Shown here piece by piece: positions 48,622-57,368 of a stretch of 64,000 bases of DNA. The DNA is from Nocardioides sp. URHA0020 (lineage in GTDB: Bacteria > Actinomycetota > Actinomycetes > Propionibacteriales > Nocardioidaceae). The first letter of the stretch is position 1. Each line of letters begins with the position of its first letter. The position numbers were made by a program, and so were the translations under genes. The DNA lies in NCBI RefSeq assembly GCF_000620705.1, contig NZ_KK211166.1:272822-336821 (forward strand), given 5' to 3'. The notes beneath the pieces were generated by a model. That model did no database searches and had not been told where the DNA came from. It worked only from the letters and a program-made list of their open reading frames with translations.

Positions 48622-49662
48622 CTACGGCACCTGCCAGGTCGCGCGGTCCAGGTCCAGCTCCCCGACGGTCGCCACCACCGCCTCCGGGGTGCGACCCGCC
48701 GGCACCGTGAAGCGGTAGGTCACGACGCGCTCGCTGCCGGGCCGCAGCCGCACGCCCGCGAGCCGGGCCGTGGCACCGGGCACGCCGACGCGGCGCAGGT
48801 TGTCGAGGACCAGGGTCGCGGTGACACCGTCCATCCGGAACTCGTCGTCGCCGTCGTTGCGCACCGTGAGCTGCACGACGTACTTCCTGCCGCCCTGGAC
48901 GTGCTCGGCCTCCACCTCGAGCGGCGGCCGGGTCGTCGTGCTCGCCAGCCGGACCTCCTCGCCGAGCACGGGCGTCCCGGGCGAGCCGCCGCCGCGCAGG
49001 TCCCGCACCTCACCGACGGCCCACGGCAGCGCGGTGGCCGCTGCAGCCAGGGCGAGCAGCACGACGCCGAAGCGGCCCGTCGACCCTGCTCGGCGGTTGC
49101 GCCGACTGCTCGGGGGACCGGGCTTCGGCGTACGCCGTCGGCCCGGCGGCGGGGCCGGTGCCTGTGCAGGGGCCACGGCGGCGATCACGTTGTCGCGGAT
49201 GGTGCTCAGGGTCTCGCGGGCGAAGACCCGCTCGTGGCTGAGCAGCGTCTCGACGATCGTCGCCGGGGCGCACACGACGACGCCGCGGACCTGGCTGGAG
49301 AGCTCCTGGTCGGAGAAGCAGAGGACCGGACGCACGTGCCACCGGTCCACCGACGCCCCGATCGCGAGCACGTCGGCGGCCGCCGAGCAGGTGATGGCGA
49401 CCGACATCCGCGCCCGGCGGTTGAGCCGGAGCACGCCGCCGCTGACGTCGACGCGGCCGGGCCAGTACTTGGAGTCGATGGCGAAGACGCCGCCCGGACC
49501 GATGGCGACATGGTCGATGGTGGCGACCGAGCGGCCGGGCCAGGCGACGTCCTGCAGGACGGTCCACTCGGGGGGCAGCTCGGCGAGGGCGCTCGCGGTC
49601 TCCTGCACCGCCTGCGCGCCACGGTGCGACCGCGCCGGCGGCTGCGCGAAATCATTCGCCAT
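48622..49662 (-). CDS. NERD-domain membrane protein with DUF4352-like outer domain
   Basis: A 346-residue protein. The N-terminal NERD domain (about 10-165) has the nuclease-like core VATIDHVAIGPGGVFAIDSKYWPG, where Asp and the D-x-K pattern match the PD-(D/E)xK fold. A basic Pro-rich linker (170-195) precedes one membrane helix (about 198-218). The outside domain (about 225-346) is an immunoglobulin-like sandwich resembling DUF4352. A NERD nuclease-like domain on the inside of a membrane protein is common in actinobacteria but unexplained. The start ATG 49662 has a gggaggg ribosome site. Confidence 0.8.
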   Translation of the reverse strand: MANDFAQPPARSHRGAQAVQETASALAELPPEWTVLQDVAWPGRSVATIDHVAIGPGGVFAIDSKYWPGRVDVSGGVLRLNRRARMSVAITCSAAADVLAIGASVDRWHVRPVLCFSDQELSSQVRGVVVCAPATIVETLLSHERVFARETLSTIRDNVIAAVAPAQAPAPPPGRRRTPKPGPPSSRRNRRAGSTGRFGVVLLALAAAATALPWAVGEVRDLRGGGSPGTPVLGEEVRLASTTTRPPLEVEAEHVQGGRKYVVQLTVRNDGDDEFRMDGVTATLVLDNLRRVGVPGATARLAGVRLRPGSERVVTYRFTVPAGRTPEAVVATVGELDLDRATWQVP

Positions 49663-49754
49663 CTCGACCCTCCCCCGGTCTGGGGGCACGCTAGGGCGTG
49701 CACGGTCCCCCGCGGAACGGTCGTTGCGCAGAAATGGCCGAATGGCCGGCCGAA

Positions 49755-50225
49755 CTACCCGGTCGGGCCACCCCGGTTGCGCCACCAGATGGAGGCGTTG
49801 AGCGCGGTCGCGAAGCCCGACCACACGGCGTACGGCGTCAGCGCCAGGGCGGCGCTCCGGTCGTGCTCGGCGGCCTCGCGGACCAGGGCGACGTTGAGCA
49901 CGTCGAGCGCCACGATCACCCCGAGCCCGGTGGCGGGTGACTGCTTGGCGAAGAACGCCCAGCACCACCCGGCGTTGAGCGCCAGGTCGGCGGTGGTCAG
50001 GACGAGCATCCGACGGTCGTCGGCGCCCGCCCTCTCCAGCGCGCGCCCGGTGCCCCACCCGATCAGCCCGTAGAGCGGCGTCCAGACGAGCGGGAACGCG
50101 ATGCCGGGTGGTTGCCAGGCCGGCTTGTCGAGCGAGCGGTACCACGCACCGTCGGGCTTGGTGCCGAGGAAGCCGACGCCCGCGGCCGCGGCCGTGATGC
50201 CCGCGGCCACGAGCCGGGCGCGCAC
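49755..50225 (-). CDS. TspO/MBR-family membrane protein
   Basis: A 156-residue protein with five helices and the Trp-rich TspO pattern: SLDKPAWQPPGIAFPLVWTPLYGLIGWGTG (about 31-60), LALNAGWCWAFFAKQSP (about 81-97) and YAVWSGFATALNASIWWRN near the end. TspO proteins bind porphyrins and steroids and help in stress and tetrapyrrole control. It starts at GTG 50225, directly after the stop of the aldehyde dehydrogenase gene (two bases between), so they are co-transcribed. Confidence 0.92.
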   Translation of the reverse strand: MRARLVAAGITAAAAGVGFLGTKPDGAWYRSLDKPAWQPPGIAFPLVWTPLYGLIGWGTGRALERAGADDRRMLVLTTADLALNAGWCWAFFAKQSPATGLGVIVALDVLNVALVREAAEHDRSAALALTPYAVWSGFATALNASIWWRNRGGPTG

Positions 50226-50227
50226 GG

Positions 50228-51607
50228 TCAGCCGACCTTCGGACGGTAGATCAGCTTCTTGTTGACGAACTCCTCGATGCCGTAGGCGCCGAGCTCACGC
50301 CCGACGCCGGAGCGCTTGGTGCCGCCGAAGGGCAGGTCGGCCGCCGAGCCCTGGGCGGTGTTGATCCAGACCATCCCGGTGTCGAGACGGTCGGCGATCT
50401 CCTCGGCGTACGCCGGGTCGGTGCTCCAGACCACTCCGCCGAGGCCGAAGGGCGAGCTGTTGGCCAGCTCGACCGCCTCGTCGGCGTCGGCGACCTTGTA
50501 GATGACCGCGGCCGGGCCGAAGAGCTCCTCCTTGTAGGCGCGCATCTCGGGGGTCACGTCGGTGAGCACGGTCGCCTCCATGAAGGAGCCGGGCCGGTCG
50601 ACGCGCTTGCCGCCGGCCTTGACGGTCGCGCCCTTGTCGACGGCGTCCTCGATCTGCTCGAGCAGGTTGGTGAGGGCGCCCTCGGAGGACAGCGGGCCGA
50701 AGGCGGAGCTCGGGTCGGTCGGGTCGCCCGGCGTCAGGCCTGACATCGCGGCGGTGAACTGCTCGACGAAGTCGTCGTACAGCTCGTCCACCACGATCAT
50801 CCGCTTCGCGGCGTTGCAGGCCTGGCCGGCGTTGCCCATCCGGCCCTGCACGGCGGCCTTCACAGCCTGGCCGAGGTCGTCGGCGCCGAGCACGATGAAG
50901 GGGTCCGAGCCGCCGAGCTCGAGCACGACCTTCTTCAGGTTGCGCCCGGCGACCTCGGCCACCGCGGCCCCGGCGCGCTCGCTGCCGGTCACCGAGACGC
51001 CGACGAGACGGTCGTCGGCGATCATGTCGGCGGCCTGGTCGTTGGTGGCGAAGACGTTGATGTAGGCGTCGGCCGGGAGACCCGCGTCGTGGAAGATCTG
51101 CTCCATCGCCAGCGCCGACTCGGGGCACTGTGGTGCGTGCTTGAGGATGATCGTGTTGCCGATCATCAGGTTGGGCGCAGCGAACCGGGCCACCTGGTAG
51201 TAGGGGAAGTTCCAGGGCATGATCCCGAGCAGCGCACCCACGGGCTCCTTGCGGACCAGCGCCTCGCCCCCCATCGCCGGGTTGAGCGGGGTGTCGGCCA
51301 GCAGGTCCGGGCCGTTGTCGGCGTAGTAGCGGTAGATCGAGGCGACCAGCCGGATCTCGCCCTTCGCCTCCGGGATCCGCTTGCCCATCTCGCGGGCGAT
51401 GATCGCGGCCAGCTCGTCGCGACGCTCGTCGTACAGGTCGGCCACGCGGAGCAGCAGCTTGGTCCGCTCGGCCTTGTCGGTCTGCTTCCACGCGCCGTAC
51501 GCCGCGTGCGAGCGCGCCAGCACGTCCTGGATCTGCTCGTCGGTCGCGGTCTCGAACTCCCGCTCGACCTCGCCGGTTGCCGGGTTCACTACCTGGTAGT
51601 CGCTCAT
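50228..51607 (-). CDS. NAD(P)-dependent succinate-semialdehyde dehydrogenase-type enzyme
   Basis: A 459-residue aldehyde dehydrogenase. The catalytic Cys is in GNAGQACNAAKRM and the general-base Glu in VLELGGSDPFIV. MPWNFPYYQVARFAAPNLMIGN is the Asn-containing oxyanion and cofactor segment. The sequence is like GabD/Sad-type enzymes that oxidise succinate semialdehyde. The substrate is inferred from likeness only. ATG 51607 is supported by a leaderless box. It is divergent from the ScoMcrA-head gene and upstream of tspO. Confidence 0.88.
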   Translation of the reverse strand: MSDYQVVNPATGEVEREFETATDEQIQDVLARSHAAYGAWKQTDKAERTKLLLRVADLYDERRDELAAIIAREMGKRIPEAKGEIRLVASIYRYYADNGPDLLADTPLNPAMGGEALVRKEPVGALLGIMPWNFPYYQVARFAAPNLMIGNTIILKHAPQCPESALAMEQIFHDAGLPADAYINVFATNDQAADMIADDRLVGVSVTGSERAGAAVAEVAGRNLKKVVLELGGSDPFIVLGADDLGQAVKAAVQGRMGNAGQACNAAKRMIVVDELYDDFVEQFTAAMSGLTPGDPTDPSSAFGPLSSEGALTNLLEQIEDAVDKGATVKAGGKRVDRPGSFMEATVLTDVTPEMRAYKEELFGPAAVIYKVADADEAVELANSSPFGLGGVVWSTDPAYAEEIADRLDTGMVWINTAQGSAADLPFGGTKRSGVGRELGAYGIEEFVNKKLIYRPKVG

Positions 51608-51614
51608 GTCGTCC

Positions 51615-51620
51615 ACGTTA
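51615..51620 (-). promoter_or_regulatory. -10 box of leaderless aldehyde dehydrogenase promoter
   Basis: On the minus strand, TAACGT ends 7 bases before ATG 51607. Confidence 0.5.
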
Positions 51621-51675
51621 CGTCGGCCGCGATGGTCGAGGGTCGCGAGGATGAGGGATCGCGGCGCCGCGCACC

Positions 51676-51681
51676 TACTGT
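51676..51681 (+). promoter_or_regulatory. -10 box of leaderless ScoMcrA-head gene promoter
   Basis: TACTGT ends 6 bases before ATG 51688 and supports that start. Confidence 0.5.
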
Positions 51682-51687
51682 GGCTCC

Positions 51688-52107
51688 ATGGTCGCCTGGT
51701 CTGCAGTAACCCGTCAGCACGTGCTCGCCGCGATCCACGAGTACGACGAGGCCGGGCAGAGCGCGTTCCTCGATCGCTACGGCTTCGCTCCCGCGAAGGA
51801 CTACGTGCTCCGGCACGCCAACAACAGCTACGAGTCGAAGGCCATCGTCGGCGCCGCGCTCGGCTACGCCACCGGCACCGCGGGCACCTCCGAGGAGATG
51901 ACCAACGGCAAGACCGGCGCCACCAAGGTGCTGCGCAACCTGGAGTTCGACGTCCTCTCGCCGGCGAAGGCCGCCACGGCCGCGATCGTGCCCACCACGA
52001 GCATCCCCAACGCGCGCCGCACCAACGGCATCGAGCCCGTCGTCGAGATCTGCCCCAAGTGCTACCTCGCCCTCTCCGCCAACGGCGAGTGCCACAACTG
52101 CGAGTGA
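51688..52107 (+). CDS. Solitary ScoMcrA-like N-terminal head domain with C-terminal zinc ribbon
   Basis: A 139-residue protein. Residues 3-90 match the N-terminal head domain of ScoMcrA-like HNH endonucleases: WSAVTRQHVLAAIHEYDEAG, FLDRYGFAPAKDYVL, YESKAIVGAALGYATG, then a VLRNLEFDVLSP strand. Instead of the sulfur-binding and HNH nuclease domains, there follow a short linker and a four-Cys zinc ribbon (CPKCYLALSANGECHNC, 122-138). It is thus a nuclease-free DNA- or RNA-binding candidate. It may regulate a restriction system or be a free-standing sensor. A leaderless box precedes ATG 51688. Confidence 0.75.
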   Translation: MVAWSAVTRQHVLAAIHEYDEAGQSAFLDRYGFAPAKDYVLRHANNSYESKAIVGAALGYATGTAGTSEEMTNGKTGATKVLRNLEFDVLSPAKAATAAIVPTTSIPNARRTNGIEPVVEICPKCYLALSANGECHNCE

Positions 52108-52130
52108 CCGCGCCCTCTCGGTAGTCGCGC

Positions 52131-52793
52131 AGGGAGGGCCGCCAGGCCCGAGCGTCATCCCGCTGGTCGAGCAGGGAGGGCCCCCAGGCCCGAGCGTCGT
52201 CGAGACCCCCGCACCCAACCCCCGGCGACTTGGCTGCGGGGGTCTCGACACGGTTGCTGCGCAACCTGCTCGACCACCGAGGAGGGCCGCCAGGCCCGAG
52301 CGTCGTCGAGACCCCCGCACCCCACCCCCGCGCCCTGGCTGCGGGGGTCTCGACACGGTTGCTGCGCAACCTGCTCGACCACCGAGGAGGGCCGCCAGGC
52401 CCGAGCGTCGTCGAGACCCCCGCACCCCACCCCCGCGCCCTGGCTGCGGGGGTCTCGACACGGTTGCTGCGCAACCTGCTCGACCACCGAGAAGGGCCGC
52501 CAGGCCCGCGCGTCGTACCGCTGGTCGAGCAGCGAGGGCCGCCAGGCCCGAGCGTCGTCGAGACCCCCGCACCCGACGGCGGCGCCATCCCTGCGGGGGT
52601 CTCGACACGGTTGCTGCGCAACCTGCTCGACCACCGAGGAGGGCCGCCAGGCCCGAGCGCCGTCCCGCTGGTCGAGCAGGGAGGGCCGCCAGGCCCGAGC
52701 GTCGTCGAGACCCCCGCAGCCCACCGCCGCGCCCTGGCTGCGGGGGTCTCGACACGGTTGCTGCGCAACCTGCTCGACCACCGAGGAGGGCCG
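52131..52793. repeat. Array of five inverted-repeat units
   Basis: Five units, each with 15-base arms GTCGAGACCCCCGCA and TGCGGGGGTCTCGAC around ~20 variable bases, start at 52199, 52305, 52410, 52557 and 52704. Between arms of adjacent units lies a conserved spacer: acggttgctgcgcaacc (itself a hairpin), tgctcgaccaccgagg and gagggccgccaggcccgagc. Periods are 106, 105, 147 and 147 bases; the longer ones hold an extra ccgctggtcgagcag segment. The array runs up to the stop codon of the gene ending at 52794 and fills the gap after 52107. No gene is present. A worn copy lies at 1-105. Confidence 0.8.
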
Positions 52794-53987
52794 CTAGAGG
52801 TCCCGGATGCCCTGCACGAGCCGGTCGACGTCGCTCTCGTTCGTGTACGGCGCCAGCCCGGCACGCAGCGCGCCGGTGTCCCCGAGGCCGAGCCACCGCG
52901 AGGCCTCGAGCGCGTAGAAGTTGCTGGCCGGTGCGTTCACGCCCAGGCCGGCCAGGTGCTCATAGACCTCCCGGTCGCTGCGGCCCTCGACGGAGAAGAA
53001 GGCCGTCGGCGTACGCCGTGCGGGCGCGCCGTACAGGCGGAGGCCGTCGATGCCGCGCAGCCCCTCGAGGAGACGCGAGAACAGCCGGTCCTCGTGCTCC
53101 TCGACCGCCCGCATCGACTCCAGCACCCGGGTCCGCCGGTCCGGGGCGTCCGACGCGAGGCCGGCGATGTAGTCGACCGCGGCGGTGGCGCCGGCGAGCA
53201 GCTCGTAGGGCAGCGTGCCGTACTCGAACCGCTCCGGCACCCGGTCGGTCGCCGGCAGCAGCTTGTGCGGGTGCAGCCGCTCGAGGAGCTCCGGGTCCGC
53301 GACGACGATGCCGTGGTGCGGCCCGAAGAACTTGTACGGCGAGCAGCTGAAGAAGTCCGCGCCCAGCGCCTTCACGTCCACCGCCGCGTGCGGCGTCAGG
53401 TGCACGCCGTCGACGTAGACCAGCGCTCCTACCGCGTGCGCGGCCTCCGCGATCGCCGGCAGGTCCGGACGGGTGCCGAGCACGTTGGACGCACCGGTGA
53501 CCGCGACGACCCGGGTGCGCTCGGACAGCTCGGCCCGGACGTCGTCGACCGCCAGCTCGGCCGTGTCGCGGTCGAAGCCGACCCACCGGACCTCCGCTCC
53601 CACCGACTCGGCCGCCTGCACCCACGGCCGGATGTTGGAGTCGTGGTCGAGCCGGGTCACCACGACCTGGTCGTCGGCCGCCCACTCCTGGGCGAGCACG
53701 CGGGAGAGGTCGTACGTCGCCTGCGTCGCCGACCGCGCGAACACCACCCCGTCCGGGTCGCAGCCCAGCAGGTCGGACACCGCACTGCGTGCTTCGACGA
53801 CGACCTCGTCGGCCCGTCGCTCCGCGGCGGTGACCGCCCCCCGGTTCGAGAGACCGGCGGTCATCGCCGCCGCGATCGCCGCGGCGACCTGGTGCGGCAC
53901 CTGGCTCCCACCTGGTCCGTCGAAGTAGGCGGTGCCGTCGTCGAGGGCCGGGAAGTCGCTGCGGACGCGGGCTACGTCGAAGTCCAT
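52794..53987 (-). CDS. Cysteine desulfurase-like aminotransferase class V protein
   Basis: A 397-residue PLP enzyme of the cysteine desulfurase-like family (TIGR01976 type). TAYFDGPGGSQVP near the N-terminus, HDSNIRPW (about 116), the YVDGVHLTPHAAVDV segment with the PLP Asp, and SCSPYKFFGPHHG with the Schiff-base Lys are all visible. The mobile Cys loop of IscS/SufS is not seen, and no sufU or iscU gene is adjacent, so it may act on another amino acid. The 3' end directly meets the repeat array. Confidence 0.85.
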   Translation of the reverse strand: MDFDVARVRSDFPALDDGTAYFDGPGGSQVPHQVAAAIAAAMTAGLSNRGAVTAAERRADEVVVEARSAVSDLLGCDPDGVVFARSATQATYDLSRVLAQEWAADDQVVVTRLDHDSNIRPWVQAAESVGAEVRWVGFDRDTAELAVDDVRAELSERTRVVAVTGASNVLGTRPDLPAIAEAAHAVGALVYVDGVHLTPHAAVDVKALGADFFSCSPYKFFGPHHGIVVADPELLERLHPHKLLPATDRVPERFEYGTLPYELLAGATAAVDYIAGLASDAPDRRTRVLESMRAVEEHEDRLFSRLLEGLRGIDGLRLYGAPARRTPTAFFSVEGRSDREVYEHLAGLGVNAPASNFYALEASRWLGLGDTGALRAGLAPYTNESDVDRLVQGIRDL

Positions 53988-54175
53988 GGCCCCATCATCC
54001 CCACCCCGGCGGTCCAGCAGCGACGGTCAGGCCGAGCGTGTCGGACCCTGGCAGCCGAAAGCCGACGTCGGAGCTCCGCGATGTCGACCGGACCGGGCAA
54101 CGCGACCTGCTTGACGTCCGGGCTCCGATCGGCGCACTGTGGCACCCGTCACATCGCGACCAACTCGGAGGTCCC

Positions 54176-55585
54176 GTGTCCCTGCCTCGCATCCTGTCCC
54201 GACGACGCGCCGCCCTGGTGGCGGGAGTCGCTCTCAGCGTCGCCGCGGGGCTAGTCACCACGACCGGCAGCACGGCCTCCGCCGGCCATCGACCTGGGCG
54301 TGACGGTGTCCCGGGCGACCAGCCACTGCCGGGCTACACGATCAGCAACCCGCCGGTGGCGCCGCTGAGCGTCGGCGGGAGGCCGAGCCGGGTCGTGCAG
54401 GGCGTGCGGCAGCATGCGGCGTACGTCATCGAGGTCCCGGCGCGCTGGAACGGCGAGCTGGTCATGTGGGCCCACGGCTACCGCGGCGCCGGCACCGTCC
54501 TGACCGTCGACCAGCCCGGGTACGGGCTGCGGCAGAAGTTCCTCGACGAGGGCTACGCGTGGGCGGCCTCCTCCTACGCGCAGAACGACTACGACGTCGC
54601 GACCGGCGTCACGACCACCCACGACCTCGCGAGGTACGCCGAGCGGGTGATCGGGCACCGCACGCGACGCACCTACATCGCGGGGGTGTCGATGGGAGGC
54701 CACGTGATCGGGCGCTCGCTGGAGGAGTACCCGCGCTTCTACGACGGCGCGCTGCCGATGTGCGGCGTGCTCGGTGACCAGCGACTCTTCGACTACCTCC
54801 TCAGCTACAACCTGGTCGCCCAGGACCTCGCCGACCGGCCGGCGTACCCGACCCCGGCCGACTACCTGACCACCGACGTGCCCGTCATCCAGCAGCGGCT
54901 CGGGCTCGCCGGTCTGCGGCCCGGCGGTCCCGACACCACCAACGAGCTCGGCAAGCAGCTGCGCTCGATCACGACCAACCTGACCGGCGGGCCGCGGCCC
55001 GGTGCCGACCAGGCCTTCTCGGTGTGGAAGGACTTCCTCTTCACCCTCGCCTCGCCCGACAACGGCGGCTCGCTGTCGCAGAACCCGGGCCGGGTCGCCC
55101 AGAACGTCTTCACCTCCTACGCCCCCAACACCCCCGTCGACGTCAACGCCACGGTCGAGCGAGTGCGCCCCTCCGACCTGCGCTCGTGGCGCTCGCACCG
55201 GCTGACCCAGATCCCCCGGATCGACGGGCGCCCGCGGGTCCCGACCCTCAGCCTGCACGGGCTCGGCGACCTCTTCGTCCCGTTCTCGATGGAGCAGATC
55301 TACCGCCGCGAGGTCGACCGGCACCACCAGGGCGGCCTGCTGGTCCAGCGCGCCGTCCGCGCCGCCGGTCACTGCGAGTTCACCCCGACCGAGGTCGGCA
55401 CGGCGTGGGACGACCTGACCCGCTGGGTCGAGTCGCCGCGCGGGCGCCGCCCCGCCGGAGACGACGTCCTCACCCCGAGCGTCGTCGCTGCCCCGACGTA
55501 CGGCTGCCGGTTCACGGACCCGACGGCGTACGCCACACCCGCCCTCTACCCGACGCGCCCGCTCTACCCGGCCTGCCCTGGCTAG
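54176..55585 (+). CDS. Secreted alpha/beta hydrolase
   Basis: A 469-residue exported hydrolase. The N-terminal signal (about 1-37) begins with SRRRAALVAGVALSVAAG, possibly for the Tat route. The nucleophile elbow is GVSMGG with Ser172, the acid is probably the Asp in LHGLGDLFVPF near 363, and the base the His in AAGHCEFTP near 399. The C-terminal tail after 430 is Pro/Tyr/Thr-rich. It is probably an esterase or lipase. GTG 54176 has a ggagg ribosome site. The following gene starts 30 bases later. Confidence 0.83.
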   Translation: MSLPRILSRRRAALVAGVALSVAAGLVTTTGSTASAGHRPGRDGVPGDQPLPGYTISNPPVAPLSVGGRPSRVVQGVRQHAAYVIEVPARWNGELVMWAHGYRGAGTVLTVDQPGYGLRQKFLDEGYAWAASSYAQNDYDVATGVTTTHDLARYAERVIGHRTRRTYIAGVSMGGHVIGRSLEEYPRFYDGALPMCGVLGDQRLFDYLLSYNLVAQDLADRPAYPTPADYLTTDVPVIQQRLGLAGLRPGGPDTTNELGKQLRSITTNLTGGPRPGADQAFSVWKDFLFTLASPDNGGSLSQNPGRVAQNVFTSYAPNTPVDVNATVERVRPSDLRSWRSHRLTQIPRIDGRPRVPTLSLHGLGDLFVPFSMEQIYRREVDRHHQGGLLVQRAVRAAGHCEFTPTEVGTAWDDLTRWVESPRGRRPAGDDVLTPSVVAAPTYGCRFTDPTAYATPALYPTRPLYPACPG

Positions 55586-55603
55586 CCCTGGCTAGTCCTG
55601 CCG

Positions 55604-55609
55604 TACGGT
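55604..55609 (+). promoter_or_regulatory. -10 box of leaderless gamma-glutamyltransferase promoter
   Basis: TACGGT ends 6 bases before ATG 55616. Just upstream, the words ccctggctag and gtcctg occur in a short direct repeat at the end of the hydrolase gene. Confidence 0.5.
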
Positions 55610-55615
55610 GCCCGC

Positions 55616-57052
55616 ATGCCCGACGTCGCGATCGCCGCCCCCAACGAGGCGGCCGCCGACGCCGGTGAGCAGGTGGCCCGCGCCGGCGGCAACGCGGTCG
55701 ACGCCGCGCTCGCGGCCTCCCTGGTGACGATGGTCAACGAGGTCGGCCTGGTCTCGCTGAGCTCGGGCGGGTTCGTGACGATCCAGCCGCCTGACGGCGG
55801 TGCGCCGTACACCGTCGACGGCTGGATGGACATGCCCGGCCGCGGTGGTCGTCCGCTCGGCGGTGGGACGTGGGACATCCACACCGAGTACGGCGGCGGG
55901 GTGGGCATCACCATCGGCCCCGGTTCGGTCGCCGCGCACGGCTCGGTGGCGGCGTTCGAGGAGGCCCACCGTCGCGACGGCCGGCTGCCGTGGCGCGAGG
56001 TGGTCGCTCCGGCGATCGACGTCGCTCGCGGCGGCTTCCGGCTGAGCGCGGCCTCGCGCTACTACCTGGAGTACGTCCACGACTCGATCTTCGGCTGGGA
56101 CGACGCCAGCAGCGCGGCGGTCCACGACGCTCAGGGCGAGCTCGTCACCGATCTCATCGTGGTCCCCGACCTCGCCGACACGCTCGAGCTGATCGCCGAG
56201 GAGGGCGCGGCCACCCTGCACACCGGCGACCTCGCTCGCCTCATCGCCACCGACGTCCTCGCCCGCGGCGGCATCCTCGGCCCCGGTGACCTCGCGGCGT
56301 ACGCCCCCGTCACCCGGCCGTCGCTGGCCACCCGCCTCGGTGAGTGGACGCTGGCTACTACCCCGCCGCCGTCGGTCGGTGGCGTCTGCGTCGCCGCGAT
56401 GCTGCGTCAGCTCGACGGCTGGTCGCCCGACGACGTCGAGGAGATGGTCCGCGTGCAGCGCGAGGTGCTCGGTCACCGGATCTCGGTGCTCGATCACTCC
56501 CTCGATCTGGCGCGCGACGCCCGCGCCTACCTGGACTCGCCCTCCACGACGCACTGCTCGGCGACCGACACCGACGGCGGCGCCTGCGCGGTGACGGTCT
56601 CGTCGGGCTACTTCTCCGGGATGATCGCCCAGGGCACGGGCATCTGGCTCAACAACACCCTCGGCGAGCAGGAGCTCAACGCCGGGGGTCTCCACGGCCG
56701 CACCCCCGGCACCCGCCTGCTCTCCAACATGGCGCCCACCGTCGGCCGCCACACCGACGGCTCCGTCCTCGCCATCGGCTCGCCCGGCGCCGGACGGATC
56801 GCCACCGCCGTCACCCAGGTCCTCGCCGGCTTCGTCAGCGGGCTGGGGCTGCAGGAAGCCGTCCACCACCCCCGCGTGCACGTCCACAACCCTGGCCGCC
56901 CCGACGAGGTCGTCAAGCGCGAGACCGAGGAGGGCCTGACCATGTACTACGGCGGCGTCGGCGCCACCCTGGTGCGACCGGACGGCCATCTCGTCGCGGC
57001 CGCCGACCCGCGCCGCGAGGGCGCCGTACGCCTGGTGCGAGCCACCGGCTGA
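55616..57052 (+). CDS. Gamma-glutamyltransferase family protein
   Basis: A 478-residue Ntn hydrolase. Such proteins are made as one chain and self-cleave before a catalytic Thr. Here the SPSTTHCSATD motif places that Thr at residue 312, giving a large (1-311) and a small subunit (312-478). GGNAVDAALAASL near 25 and TRLLSNMAPT near 368 are typical. No signal peptide is seen, so it is probably cytoplasmic, unlike classical GGT. It transfers or hydrolyses gamma-glutamyl groups, but mycothiol-using bacteria lack glutathione, so the substrate is open. Confidence 0.86.
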   Translation: MPDVAIAAPNEAAADAGEQVARAGGNAVDAALAASLVTMVNEVGLVSLSSGGFVTIQPPDGGAPYTVDGWMDMPGRGGRPLGGGTWDIHTEYGGGVGITIGPGSVAAHGSVAAFEEAHRRDGRLPWREVVAPAIDVARGGFRLSAASRYYLEYVHDSIFGWDDASSAAVHDAQGELVTDLIVVPDLADTLELIAEEGAATLHTGDLARLIATDVLARGGILGPGDLAAYAPVTRPSLATRLGEWTLATTPPPSVGGVCVAAMLRQLDGWSPDDVEEMVRVQREVLGHRISVLDHSLDLARDARAYLDSPSTTHCSATDTDGGACAVTVSSGYFSGMIAQGTGIWLNNTLGEQELNAGGLHGRTPGTRLLSNMAPTVGRHTDGSVLAIGSPGAGRIATAVTQVLAGFVSGLGLQEAVHHPRVHVHNPGRPDEVVKRETEEGLTMYYGGVGATLVRPDGHLVAAADPRREGAVRLVRATG

Positions 57053-57098
57053 CCGGGTCGTCACCGATCCGGATCTGCCAGCCAGCCGCCCGGAGGAC

Positions 57099-57368
57099 CT
57101 ACGCCTTCTCGCAGGCGATGCCGTCCTTGTCGCGGTCGCTCTTCTTGTTCAGCTTGTAGACGGTGGGGTTCTTCGTGAACGTCCGGACCCGAGTGCCGGA
57201 CGTCTTGTCCTTCGCGTTCCTCAGGCCGACGCCGTGCGGGTAGACCTTGTTCAGCGCCGTGCAGTTCTTGTACTCCTTCGGGCGCGGAGCGGCTTCGGCG
57301 CCGGACGCGAGCGCGACCGAGCCACCCAGCAGAGCGAACGTGGCGACGACGGTGACGAGCTTGTTCAT
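57099..57368 (-). CDS. Secreted excalibur calcium-binding protein
   Basis: An 89-residue protein with a signal peptide (about 1-27, ending ASGAEA-AP). The mature part is one excalibur domain: YKNCTALNKVYPHGVG (Cys36), then SDRDKDGIACEKA at the end, a DxDxDG calcium loop and second Cys. It is an extracellular calcium-binding module found in many Gram-positive nucleases and wall proteins; here it stands alone. The start is ATG 57368; a longer reading to 57479 lacks a signal peptide. Confidence 0.85.
   Translation of the reverse strand: MNKLVTVVATFALLGGSVALASGAEAAPRPKEYKNCTALNKVYPHGVGLRNAKDKTSGTRVRTFTKNPTVYKLNKKSDRDKDGIACEKA

Noticed and set aside
52155..52781. A 208-residue minus-strand frame with repeated VVEQVAQQPCRDPR and LDDARAWRPS
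   Set aside because: It is created by the inverted-repeat array. Other frames through the same array are open too, no ribosome site precedes it, and the repeats continue outside the frame.
52794..53987. Naming the PLP protein as SufS or IscS
   Set aside because: No catalytic Cys loop was found and no scaffold gene is adjacent; the cysteine desulfurase-like subfamily is the safer call.
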